DNA of 64,000 nt from Flavobacteriaceae bacterium (GTDB lineage Bacteria > Bacteroidota > Bacteroidia > Flavobacteriales > Flavobacteriaceae). The translations under genes were made by a program, and so were the position numbers. The stretch spans positions 1 to 64,000 of the forward strand of contig JAAZVY010000003.1 in the NCBI GenBank assembly GCA_018623195.1, read 5' to 3'. Below, piece by piece: positions 10,117 through 17,870 of this stretch. The stretch's first letter is position 1. Every line of letters starts with the position of its first letter. Under the pieces are notes generated by a model, which worked only from the letters and a program-made list of their open reading frames with translations, did not search any database and was not told the origin of the DNA.

Positions 10117-10124
10117 TACTTTTG
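10117..10124 (+). promoter_or_regulatory. Predicted -7 element for yebC
   Basis: TACTTTTG matches the Bacteroidota consensus TAnnTTTG and lies 22 bases before the yebC ATG, in the short gap after the SDR gene. The TTG expected 19 bases upstream is degenerate (TTT). Confidence 0.6.
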
Positions 10125-10146
10125 TTTTCGAAATAAAATCACCGAA

Positions 10147-10857
10147 ATGGGAAGAGCATTTGAATTTAGAAAGGCTAGAAAAATGAAGCGTTGGGCAGCA
10201 ATGTCTAAAGCCTTTACTCGAATTGGAAAGGATATTGTGATTGCTGTAAAAGAAGGTGGACCAGACCCAGACAGTAATGCGAAACTACGTGCGGTAATAC
10301 AGAATGCAAAGGCGGCAAATATGCCTAAGGATAATGTAGAAAGAGCCATCAAACGAGCTACCGACAAAAACTTAGGTGATTTTAAAGAGATCTTATACGA
10401 AGGATATGGCCCTCACGGTATTGCCGTACTCATCGAAACAGCTACTGATAATTCAACGCGTACCGTTGCTAATATACGTAGCTACTTCAATAAATGTAAC
10501 GGTAGCCTGGGCACCTCAGGATCTGTTGAATTCATGTTCGATCATACCTGTAATTTTCAAATTTCAGCAGAAGGAATTGACCCTGAAGAGTTAGAGCTTG
10601 ACCTTATTGATCACGGTGTAGAGGAGGTTTTTCAAGATGAAGACTCACTGATGATCTACGCTCCTTTTGAGGCTTTTGGTGCCTTACAGAAGGAACTCGA
10701 AAATCGGGGAATCGAAATTCGATCTTCTGGTTTTGAACGAATCCCACAGGTAACTAAAGAGCTTACAGAAGAACAAATTGCTGACATCGAAAAACTACTC
10801 GAAAAAATCGAAGAAGATGATGATGTTCAGAACGTGTACCACACTATGAAGGAATAG
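10147..10857 (+). CDS. YebC/PmpR family protein
   Basis: A TACO1/YebC-type three-domain protein. Members have been described as DNA-binding regulators and, more recently, as factors that help ribosomes through difficult sequences, so the precise role is open. Recognition rests on the N-terminal MGRAFEFRKARKMKRWAAM, on NMPKDNVERAIKRATD and on GPHGIAVLIETATDN. At 236 residues the length is normal. It has its own -7 element. Its last 14 bases overlap the convergent HAD gene. E. coli YebC is its paralogue family, so I leave the symbol blank. Confidence 0.93.
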   Translation: MGRAFEFRKARKMKRWAAMSKAFTRIGKDIVIAVKEGGPDPDSNAKLRAVIQNAKAANMPKDNVERAIKRATDKNLGDFKEILYEGYGPHGIAVLIETATDNSTRTVANIRSYFNKCNGSLGTSGSVEFMFDHTCNFQISAEGIDPEELELDLIDHGVEEVFQDEDSLMIYAPFEAFGALQKELENRGIEIRSSGFERIPQVTKELTEEQIADIEKLLEKIEEDDDVQNVYHTMKE

Positions 10858-11551
10858 GTAGAACCTCGAGTAATTCCTTAGCATCTGAAAGCGTTAAAAA
10901 ATCAGCTTCCTCAGCGCTCTCTTTCGATACTTCTTCGTGTGCCCATGTGGTATGAAACGGTATATGTATGGCCTGTGCCCCGATTTCAATAAGTGGAAGT
11001 ACATCAGACTTTAAGCTATTTCCGACCATCAGAAATTCAGAGGTCTTGATCTGCAAATGATCGAGTAAATGCTTGTACTTTTCTGGGGTTTTATCGCTCA
11101 TCACCTCCACATGATGAAAGTAATTGCTGAGTCCTGAAGCTTCTAATTTTCGTTCTTGATCGAGTAAATCTCCTTTGGTAAGCACAATCAACCGATATTT
11201 TTTAGACAGTTTTTCAAGTACCTCTTTGATATGAGGAAGCAATTCGACCGGATGTGCAATCATTTCCTTTCCCATCACTAGAATTTCTTCCAAGACTTTA
11301 GATGAGACCTTTCCATTAGAAAGCTCTAAGGCCAATTCAATCATAGACAACATAAAGCCCTTGATACCATATCCGTAAACAGGAAGATTCTGCATCTCTT
11401 TTTTAAAAAGCTCCTGATCTACCTTATTCTTGGTTTCAAAACGCTCTAATAGAGTGGCAAAACGCTCTTCTGTATCTCGAAAATAGGTTTCATTAACCCA
11501 AAGCGTATCGTCTGCATCAAATGCTATGGTTTTGATTTGATCAAAATTCAT
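10844..11551 (-). CDS. HAD-superfamily hydrolase (YigB-like phosphatase)
   Basis: A soluble haloacid-dehalogenase-type phosphatase of 235 residues. All four HAD motifs are visible: DADDTLW near residue 11 with the nucleophilic Asp, VLTKGD for motif II, the lysine in DKTPEKY for motif III, and VGNSLKSD for motif IV. The helical cap between motifs I and II makes it a subclass I enzyme. Its start overlaps the kdsB stop by 4 bases, so it belongs to that transcript. The KDO pathway needs a phosphatase, but KdsC proteins are shorter and lack this cap, so I do not assign that role. Confidence 0.85.
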   Translation of the reverse strand: MNFDQIKTIAFDADDTLWVNETYFRDTEERFATLLERFETKNKVDQELFKKEMQNLPVYGYGIKGFMLSMIELALELSNGKVSSKVLEEILVMGKEMIAHPVELLPHIKEVLEKLSKKYRLIVLTKGDLLDQERKLEASGLSNYFHHVEVMSDKTPEKYKHLLDHLQIKTSEFLMVGNSLKSDVLPLIEIGAQAIHIPFHTTWAHEEVSKESAEEADFLTLSDAKELLEVLPIPS

Positions 11552-12288
11552 GAATTCAAGGTCTTGAAATTGACAATTGCATCTTCTAAATCAGCTCTAG
11601 TATCGATGCCTGGTGCATCCACAGAGGTTTCGATCATCTGTAATCTTTTGCCGTGCTCTAGGTAACGAATAGCTTCAATTTTTTCAGCGCGCTCTAGCGG
11701 CCCCATCATTAACTTAGGAAATTCTAACAGTGCCGATCTTCTAAAGGCGTATACCCCTTTGTGTTTATAACAACGTATTGTGGGGCTAGGATCTCGATGA
11801 AACGGGATCCCTGAGCGAGAAAAATAGAGTGCCTTACCAGTGAGATCAGTGACTACTTTGACCACATTGGGATTGTCAATAGTTGTCCTGTCGGTTATCG
11901 CGACCATCAGCGAGGCTAAATCAATAAGCTGCTCCTGATCTTTTCTAAAGCAATCGATGAGGGCCTTTAACGAGCTATGATCTATAAAAGGCTCATCACC
12001 TTGAACATTGATTATGATATCGGCCTGAACCCCTTCAGCCGCCTCTGCGATTCGGTCGCTCCCCGTTTCATGATCTTTTTGACTGAGAATCGTTAGCGCG
12101 CCGTGTCCCTCAGTGAGTGTGGCAATTTTCTTGCTATCGGTAACTACAATTACTTCATCAAAAAGTCCTGTTGCCTTAACAGCCTCGTAGGTGCGTAAAA
12201 TGACCGGTAAACCACATAGGTCTAGAATCATTTTTTCGGGAAGCCTAGAAGAAGCCAGGCGAGCCGGTATCATAGCGACTACTTTCAT
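11548..12288 (-). CDS. kdsB: 3-deoxy-manno-octulosonate cytidylyltransferase (CMP-KDO synthetase)
   Basis: Activates KDO with CTP for addition to lipid A, an essential step of lipopolysaccharide core synthesis. The nucleotide-binding start is VVAMIPARLASSRLPEKMI. The motif INVQGDEPFI, HKGVYAFRRSALLEF and the ending LERAEKIEAIRYLEHG are all characteristic. The length of 246 residues is normal. It lies 9 bases after the helicase gene and overlaps the HAD gene. Its presence supports a Gram-negative envelope with KDO-containing LPS. Confidence 0.97.
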   Translation of the reverse strand: MKVVAMIPARLASSRLPEKMILDLCGLPVILRTYEAVKATGLFDEVIVVTDSKKIATLTEGHGALTILSQKDHETGSDRIAEAAEGVQADIIINVQGDEPFIDHSSLKALIDCFRKDQEQLIDLASLMVAITDRTTIDNPNVVKVVTDLTGKALYFSRSGIPFHRDPSPTIRCYKHKGVYAFRRSALLEFPKLMMGPLERAEKIEAIRYLEHGKRLQMIETSVDAPGIDTRADLEDAIVNFKTLNS

Positions 12289-12297
12289 AGGGAATAA

Positions 12298-13734
12298 TTA
12301 TTCATTAAAATAACGATTTTCAAAACCGATCAAAAATAGTTTCTCAGTGGCCCTTGTAAAGGCCGTATATAACCATCGAAAATGCCCTTCATCAAAACCA
12401 TCAGGGGCATAAGGTTGTTCTACAAAAACACGAGACCATTGACCACCTTGCGCTTTATGACAGGTCATGGCGTACGAGAATTTAACCTGAAGGGCGTTAA
12501 ACTCTGGATTAGTTTTCACCCCCATATAACGCTTGTATTGCGAGCTAAGATGCGCATAGTCTTCTGATACCTTTTGATAAAGGGTATTCGAATCTTCGTA
12601 AGTCAGTGATGGGCTGTCACTTGATAATGTATCTAAAAGTAATACGGTATCAAAAGAAGCCATTTCAGGATAATCAACCATCCGCACTTCTACCTTAGCA
12701 AATTGAAAATCGTAACGTTCATAAAATTGGTGAATACGTAAAACTTCGATTAAATCTCCATTCGCAATAAAAGAGGCTGCACTCGAACTATCGAACCAGA
12801 AATAATTGTTCTTAACAACCATCAATTGATCTCCAGGAGAAAGCGACTCTTCTAGAAGTAAAACCCTCGATCGGATATTCTGATTATACAGGTTAGCCCT
12901 TTTATTGGACCTAACGATAATAGTAGTTCCACTCACTCCTACCTCTCTGTAAGCATCCTCTAGAGCTTCGAGCATCTCACCTCCACTTAGTGGTCTAATG
13001 ACATCCTCAAAGTTATCTACCTCTAATTTTAAATCATCGAAGTAGGTTTGTCCCAATTGTGAACGTAAATGGGTGGCATTATGCAGAACTCCACTATCCC
13101 GTTCTTGCCGAACAACATCGGTAAGGGTTGCCGAAAAAACCTCCTTCATTGCACGCATCCCCATAAAATCATCGTTAAGCGCAATACTCTCTTCAGATTG
13201 AACGGGGGGCAACTGAGCGGTATCTCCGATAAGAAGCAAAGAACAATTCTTTCCACTGTACACATATTTCAATAGGCTCTCTAAAAGAGAATCACTCAAA
13301 GATGAAGCGCGTTCTCCAAGATCATCGGACAACATCGATGCCTCATCTACAATAAAAAGAGTTTGGGTGTGTTTATTCGGTGCCAAAGTGAATTGAATTC
13401 CCTTCCCGCGGACCGATTTTGGAAAAAAAATCTTTTTGTGAATGGTGTAAGCAGGGCGCGAAGTGTATTGACTGATCACTTTGGCTGCTCTACCCGTTGG
13501 TGCTAATTGCACCGTTTTCATCCCTGTTTCAAGTAATACTTTATTCAAAGTATTGATGAGTGTAGTCTTACCAGTCCCTGCGTATCCGCGGAGAATAAAC
13601 AATCTATCCGACTGATTTTCAGATAAAAAAGAAGCTAGACGTTCAAATGCCCTTTCCTGTGAATAAGTGGCAGTAAAAGGAAATTTGGAACGAAAAAGTT
13701 GAATAAAACGATCAGCCGACACAGAGGTGTTCAT
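12298..13734 (-). CDS. RecD/Dda-like superfamily 1 DNA helicase
   Basis: An AAA-type SF1B helicase of 478 residues, far shorter than RecD2 and lacking its long N-terminal region. Walker A is GYAGTGKTT near residue 49, Walker B is FIVDEASML, and QLPPVQ carries motif III. The C-terminal UvrD_C_2 fold contains FSYAMTCHKAQGGQW and YTAFTRATEKL. The protein should move 5' to 3' on single-stranded DNA by family analogy. It leads the helicase-kdsB-HAD transcript on the minus strand. The cellular role is not established; similar genes are widespread in Bacteroidota. Confidence 0.88.
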   Translation of the reverse strand: MNTSVSADRFIQLFRSKFPFTATYSQERAFERLASFLSENQSDRLFILRGYAGTGKTTLINTLNKVLLETGMKTVQLAPTGRAAKVISQYTSRPAYTIHKKIFFPKSVRGKGIQFTLAPNKHTQTLFIVDEASMLSDDLGERASSLSDSLLESLLKYVYSGKNCSLLLIGDTAQLPPVQSEESIALNDDFMGMRAMKEVFSATLTDVVRQERDSGVLHNATHLRSQLGQTYFDDLKLEVDNFEDVIRPLSGGEMLEALEDAYREVGVSGTTIIVRSNKRANLYNQNIRSRVLLLEESLSPGDQLMVVKNNYFWFDSSSAASFIANGDLIEVLRIHQFYERYDFQFAKVEVRMVDYPEMASFDTVLLLDTLSSDSPSLTYEDSNTLYQKVSEDYAHLSSQYKRYMGVKTNPEFNALQVKFSYAMTCHKAQGGQWSRVFVEQPYAPDGFDEGHFRWLYTAFTRATEKLFLIGFENRYFNE

Positions 13735-13796
13735 AAGCGCAAGATATCACCCTTTTCATTCTGTCACCAAAATCTTTAGTGATTGAAAAAAAATTG

Positions 13797-13804
13797 TAGA
13801 TTTG
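13797..13804 (+). promoter_or_regulatory. Predicted -7 element for the gene at 13833
   Basis: TAGATTTG fits TAnnTTTG and lies 28 bases before the ATG at 13833, in the gap divergent from the helicase gene. No exact TTG at the 19-base spacing. Confidence 0.55.
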
Positions 13805-13832
13805 TTTCCGTTCGAAACCAAAAATTTAAACG

Positions 13833-14483
13833 ATGAAAACCGGAATAAAAGCAGTTCTTTATGTCATTTCTGTAGTGTTAGCCTACCAAATCTATCTATC
13901 GGTAATGGCACCTATCACTTTTAATAAAAACCGTGAAGAACGTTTTTCAGCGGTTATCGAAAAACTTAAAGATATTCGTGACGCTCAGGTAGCTTACCGA
14001 ACCGTTAATGGTGAGTTTGCTAAAGATTTTGAAAGTCTAATCAGTTTCATTGATACAGGTGTTTACACGATTACTCAACAGAAAGATTCTTCTTTCATGA
14101 GATACAATCGAGTATATCGTATTGATATGCAGGTAGACACTGTAGTTGTTGATACTTTAGGCACCGTAGCAGTTAAGGATTCTCTATTCAAAGGAGATAA
14201 CAGCTACAAAACATTATTCAGTGTTCCTTTCGCTCAAAACGGAGAGCGCTTTGAAATGAAAGCAGATGTTATAAATAAACAAGGATTCGACGCTCCTGTA
14301 TTTGAGGCATCTGTTAAAAAAGACGTTGTTCTTTACGATCAGCCGAAAGATCTTTTGGCTCGTGAAAACGCCCACAACAGTATCGAAGAGGTCAATGGAA
14401 ACACTATCAGAGTGGGTTCATTAACCGATGTAAGTACCTCTGGAAACTGGCCTTCTATCTACGACAAGAAGAAAAATAATTAA
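13833..14483 (+). CDS. Conserved membrane-anchored protein of unknown function
   Basis: I do not recognise a named family. The 216-residue product has one N-terminal hydrophobic segment (about residues 5-26) with no obvious signal-peptidase site, so it is probably anchored in the inner membrane with the rest in the periplasm. After the anchor comes a helix rich in charged residues, then IRDAQVAYRTVNGEFAKDFE, which resembles the alpha-helix to beta transition of pseudopilins and related proteins. The remainder looks like beta strands. It is followed after 6 bases by the DUF3822 gene, whose first codons form a strong terminator-like hairpin; most transcripts may therefore end just after this gene. 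Confidence 0.75.
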   Translation: MKTGIKAVLYVISVVLAYQIYLSVMAPITFNKNREERFSAVIEKLKDIRDAQVAYRTVNGEFAKDFESLISFIDTGVYTITQQKDSSFMRYNRVYRIDMQVDTVVVDTLGTVAVKDSLFKGDNSYKTLFSVPFAQNGERFEMKADVINKQGFDAPVFEASVKKDVVLYDQPKDLLARENAHNSIEEVNGNTIRVGSLTDVSTSGNWPSIYDKKKNN

Positions 14484-14489
14484 TACCTC

Positions 14490-15200
14490 TTGGCTTTGAC
14501 CTATCCAAAGTCAACAGATCAAACGATATCCATCCACATCACAACGGATGGATATCGTTTTTTTAGCACTAAACGAAACCTATCCTCCAAAGGGTTATTT
14601 AGTGAACATTCCCTCTACGAAGGGTTTAAAATGTTCATTGATGAGCAAGAGGATAGCAAATCTTTAAAACTGATTTATACCAGTACCAATACACTGGTAG
14701 CTGAAGAACTTTTCAAAAAAGATAAAGCGGCTAACTACCTCAAATTTCAGCTTAGAGCTCCTTATCAATCGGCCTATAACGAAATTAGATCAGTCGGCAT
14801 TTACAATGTTTTCGAAAGTAATAACGAATTAGAGGCGGAGCTTCAAGCAAAAGGGATTAACCTTACCGTTTCTCATAGTGCCACAGAGCTAGTTAAGCGT
14901 GCCTTAGCGACACCAGATAAGTCTCAGGTTCGAATGGTAGGTGTTTTTCACGAGAAACATTTTGAAATCATCGTTCACAAAGGGTCAGAACTATATGGTT
15001 ACCACCAGTTCCCTATTGTAAATGCCGAAGAAGTAAATTATTATCTCCTACTCATCCATTCACAAATCCTAGAAACTAAAGAAGGTTTTGATTTAATTTT
15101 ATATGATTGTCATTCAAATTATGGAGGAGCAGCGGTTAAAAAAATTGCTGAATGGAATGGTGATTTACAATACATCACTGAGATTTTTCCATTCATTTAA
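14490..15200 (+). CDS. DUF3822 family protein
   Basis: A 236-residue protein of a Bacteroidota family with no known function, habitually encoded just before rsmD as here. Family members look like distant relatives of the ASKHA/actin fold; the visible pattern ISIHITTDGYRFFS at the start and FDLILYDCHSNYGGAA near the end would fit a two-domain fold. No ATG exists near the start: TTG at 14490 or TTG at 14496 are the candidates, and both place the hairpin of 14521-14560 inside the gene (residues about 11-24). Six bases separate it from rsmD. Confidence 0.8.
   Translation: MALTYPKSTDQTISIHITTDGYRFFSTKRNLSSKGLFSEHSLYEGFKMFIDEQEDSKSLKLIYTSTNTLVAEELFKKDKAANYLKFQLRAPYQSAYNEIRSVGIYNVFESNNELEAELQAKGINLTVSHSATELVKRALATPDKSQVRMVGVFHEKHFEIIVHKGSELYGYHQFPIVNAEEVNYYLLLIHSQILETKEGFDLILYDCHSNYGGAAVKKIAEWNGDLQYITEIFPFI
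14521..14564 (+). terminator. Perfect 15-bp hairpin plus T tract inside the 5' end of the DUF3822 gene
   Basis: AAACGATATCCATCC at 14521-14535 pairs exactly with 14546-14560 around a 10-base loop, and seven Ts occupy 14558-14564. It has every feature of an intrinsic terminator for the gene ending at 14483. It is also coding, because the downstream frame passes through it in a conserved-looking part of DUF3822. Confidence 0.75.
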
Positions 15201-15206
15201 ACGGTT

Positions 15207-15776
15207 TTGAGAATTATTTCAGGCACACATAAGGGTCGTAAAATATCCGCTCCAAAAAACCTTCCTGTAAGGCCGACCACAGACCGAGCAAAGGAAGGAT
15301 TATTCAGTGCACTATCACATCGAGTAAATTTCATTGAAATCAGTGTCCTAGATTTATTTAGTGGTACAGGAAATCTCTCCTACGAATTTAGCTCAAGAGG
15401 TACTACAAGAATTGATGCTGTAGACGCTCATCGCGGGGCTTGTCAATTTATTAGCAAAACCTCTGAATCGTTAAGTTTCAGTATTAGATCGATCTGTTCT
15501 GATGTATTTAAATTCATTTCAAAAAGCACCCAGCCTACTTATGATCTAGTAGTCGGAGACCCTCCATACGATATTGGAGAAGACAAGTATCTAGAACTGA
15601 TTGATCAACTTACCGCTCAGCCATCATTGCTTAATGAATCAGGAATTTTGATCTTAGAACACGCTTCAAATTTGTCCTTTGACCATCACCAGTGCTTTGA
15701 AATGAAGAAAAAATACGGAAGTAGCACCTTCAGCTGGTTTAAAAAAAAAGCAGGCCATAAGCCGGATTCTGTCTAG
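15207..15776 (+). CDS. rsmD: 16S rRNA (guanine966-N2)-methyltransferase family protein RsmD
   Basis: A class I SAM-dependent methyltransferase predicted to modify G966 of 16S rRNA. The TTG start gives MRIISGTHKGRKI, the standard RsmD beginning, followed by RPTTDRAKEGLFSAL. The SAM motif is VLDLFSGTGNLSYE near residue 48 and the catalytic motif is DPPYD near 117. It follows DUF3822 closely. The last strand, YGSSTFSWF, should end the fold, but the frame continues through KKKAGHKPDSV, which is the antisense of the 3' end of rnpB. The C-terminal tail is therefore an overprinted extension. Confidence 0.93.
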   Translation: MRIISGTHKGRKISAPKNLPVRPTTDRAKEGLFSALSHRVNFIEISVLDLFSGTGNLSYEFSSRGTTRIDAVDAHRGACQFISKTSESLSFSIRSICSDVFKFISKSTQPTYDLVVGDPPYDIGEDKYLELIDQLTAQPSLLNESGILILEHASNLSFDHHQCFEMKKKYGSSTFSWFKKKAGHKPDSV

Positions 15777-16039
15777 CCCTGTCATTTATCTAGGAATCCA
15801 ATTACTCAGATTCTCGAACCGCCTACCCTCCAATATCGAACGTGCCGCTCTCAAGCATTGGTTTACATGGCGTTTCACCGCGTAGAGTTTACCTGGTTTC
15901 ACTACAGCCGAACTGTACCTGCTTTCTGTTGCACTAGTCCTCACCTCACGATGGACGGGTGTTACCCGCTACGCTGCACTATGGTGTCCGGACTTTCCTC
16001 TTTATCTCCAAGGATAAAGCGACAAGGTGGCCTGCTTTA
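15748..16039 (-). ncRNA. rnpB: RNase P RNA
   Basis: Catalytic RNA of RNase P, which matures the 5' ends of tRNAs. On the minus strand the conserved 5' block GAGGAAAGTCCGGACACC and the 3' block AGAATCCGGCTTATGGCC (the two halves of P4 and its surroundings) are present, and the ends AAAGCAGGCC and GGCCTGCTTT pair as P1. Intervening matches include GGTGAAACGCCATGTAAACC. The length of about 292 bases is short for a type A RNA but the core is complete. Eight or nine Ts follow the last P1 strand and probably end transcription. Its 3' end overlaps rsmD by about 29 bases. Confidence 0.95.
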
Positions 16040-16044
16040 GATCG

Positions 16045-16073
16045 TAAAAGTAGTACTATTGTTAATAATTCAA
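16045..16073 (-). promoter_or_regulatory. Predicted rnpB promoter
   Basis: On the minus strand TTG (16071-16073) is followed after 18 bases by TACTTTTA (16045-16052), one base off TAnnTTTG. Initiation about 6 bases downstream would coincide with the predicted rnpB 5' end near 16039. Confidence 0.5.
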
Positions 16074-16118
16074 GGACTAGAAGCCTTTGAAGTTCATCAA
16101 TGATCGCTCAACGAAACT

Positions 16119-16126
16119 TATATTTG
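16119..16126 (+). promoter_or_regulatory. Predicted -7 element for dnaX
   Basis: TATATTTG is an exact TAnnTTTG match. Its final G is only 6 bases before the A of the dnaX ATG at 16132, implying a leaderless or nearly leaderless mRNA and ruling against any start codon further upstream. Confidence 0.65.
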
Positions 16127-16131
16127 TATTT

Positions 16132-17868
16132 ATGGAATCTTTCGTTGTTTCAGCGTTAAAATATCGTCCAAAAGAATTTTCTGAAGTAGTTGGTCAAGAA
16201 TCAATTACTAAAACTTTAGAAAATGCGATTGCCAATAATCGTCTAGCCAATGCCCTTTTATTTTCTGGGCCAAGAGGAGTTGGTAAAACGACGTGTGCTC
16301 GAATTTTAGCGCATAAAATCAACGAACAAAGCCTTGGAGCCAGCGCCGACAATGATTTTAGCTTCAACATTTTTGAACTAGACGCGGCATCGAACAACTC
16401 GGTAGACGATATTCGATCTCTAATCGATCAAGTTCGAATTCCGCCAAGAATTGGTACGCATAAAGTATATATCGTCGATGAGGTTCATATGCTCAGTACG
16501 TCCGCCTTCAATGCCTTTTTAAAGACTCTAGAAGAACCTCCTAAACACGCTATTTTCATTCTAGCGACCACAGAGAAACACAAAATTCTACCCACCATCT
16601 TATCTAGATGCCAGAGCTATGACTTCAAGCGTATTGGCACTAAGGACATGGCAAATCATTTAAGAACGATCGCTGAAGACCAAAAGGTCGAAGTGGAAGA
16701 AACTGCACTTCACATGATTGCTGTTAAAGCCGATGGAGGACTGCGTGATGCACTTTCTCTATTTGATCGACTCATTAGTTTTGGCGGGAACAAATTAACA
16801 GCAGAAGATGTTAGTAAGCATCTCAACCTTCTAGACTTCAATAGTTTTTTTGAACTCACCAATAGTCTTTTAGACAAAGACACCCGATCAATACTATTAC
16901 AGCTGAATGAACTTATTAATGCCGGTTTTGATGCACAGTTAATCATCTCAGGTCTAGGAGCTCACTTTAGAAATTTACTAGTATCACAGAAAGAGGAGAC
17001 TATCGCACTCTTAGATAGTTCAGAAGAACTCGTTCCAATGTATAAAGAACAGGCATCTAGATGTTCTATCGAATTTTTAATTGAGGGTATCGAGATTACT
17101 ACCAAAGCTGATGCTGCCTATCGAGCAGCTAATAACAAGAGGTTGCTGATCGAACTCAGCCTACTTCAAATTGCTGGTTTCTCAAATTCGGCTGAAAAAA
17201 AAAAGCCTAGCCTAATCCCAGTTAATGAGGTGAATGAAACCACCTCTGCTGCTTCATCGACAAGAAATCAACCTCCCCTTGATTCTACTGAAAATAAAGT
17301 CGTTAAAGAAAAATCGGGTGAATCAGGTGTTGAGGAACAAACCACCTCTATTCCAGATACAACTCCTAATGTAGCTATCCGCATTGAAAAACCTTCTTTA
17401 GGTCATTCTGTTTCGGGATTATCTCTGGCTGCCATACAGAAAAAGAAGGAGATTAAGCAAAAGCAAGAAGAAGCTAATAAAGCAGCTGGACCTGAATCTA
17501 TTGAGCCATTCACATTAGAAGATATTCAAGTTTACTACGACCAATACGTGGTCAGTCTTGAACAAAAAGGCAAAAAAATACTGGCCTCTAATCTTCAAAT
17601 TGCTACCATTGATTTAATTGATTCTGAGACCCTACGAAGCACAGTTCCGAACGATACGATTCGTAGAGAAATCGAACAAGAAAAGGAGGCACTCCTTGTA
17701 TTCTTGAGAAAACGAACAAAGAACGACCGTATCCAATTACAAGTAGAAGTTCTAGAAACAGAAAACTCTGAAAACTTTATTTATACGCCAGAAGAAAAAC
17801 TAGAGCACTTGATCTCTAAATACCCTGCCGTGGCAGAACTAAAACAAAAATTCTCCTTAGACCTATAA
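16132..17868 (+). CDS. dnaX: DNA polymerase III subunit gamma/tau
   Basis: Clamp-loader ATPase that links the replicative polymerase to the sliding clamp. The ATG at 16132 gives MESFVVSALKYRPKEFSEVV, the family start; an upstream TTG would lie before the promoter. Walker A GPRGVGKTT is at residues 46-54, Walker B is VYIVDEVHML, and LSRCQSYDFKRI follows. The four-cysteine zinc module normally found between Walker A and the ELDAASNN motif is replaced by a short cysteine-free linker. A low-complexity region (about 375-450) separates the AAA part from a C-terminal domain ending near 578. Confidence 0.95.
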   Translation: MESFVVSALKYRPKEFSEVVGQESITKTLENAIANNRLANALLFSGPRGVGKTTCARILAHKINEQSLGASADNDFSFNIFELDAASNNSVDDIRSLIDQVRIPPRIGTHKVYIVDEVHMLSTSAFNAFLKTLEEPPKHAIFILATTEKHKILPTILSRCQSYDFKRIGTKDMANHLRTIAEDQKVEVEETALHMIAVKADGGLRDALSLFDRLISFGGNKLTAEDVSKHLNLLDFNSFFELTNSLLDKDTRSILLQLNELINAGFDAQLIISGLGAHFRNLLVSQKEETIALLDSSEELVPMYKEQASRCSIEFLIEGIEITTKADAAYRAANNKRLLIELSLLQIAGFSNSAEKKKPSLIPVNEVNETTSAASSTRNQPPLDSTENKVVKEKSGESGVEEQTTSIPDTTPNVAIRIEKPSLGHSVSGLSLAAIQKKKEIKQKQEEANKAAGPESIEPFTLEDIQVYYDQYVVSLEQKGKKILASNLQIATIDLIDSETLRSTVPNDTIRREIEQEKEALLVFLRKRTKNDRIQLQVEVLETENSENFIYTPEEKLEHLISKYPAVAELKQKFSLDL

Positions 17869-17870
17869 TT

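Noticed and set aside
15858..16040. Open frame on the plus strand in the rnpB region
   Set aside because: It is the antisense of RNase P RNA, which explains its lack of stops.
16087..16131. N-terminal extension of DnaX from TTG
   Set aside because: It lies upstream of and across the -7 element, and the family start matches ATG at 16132.
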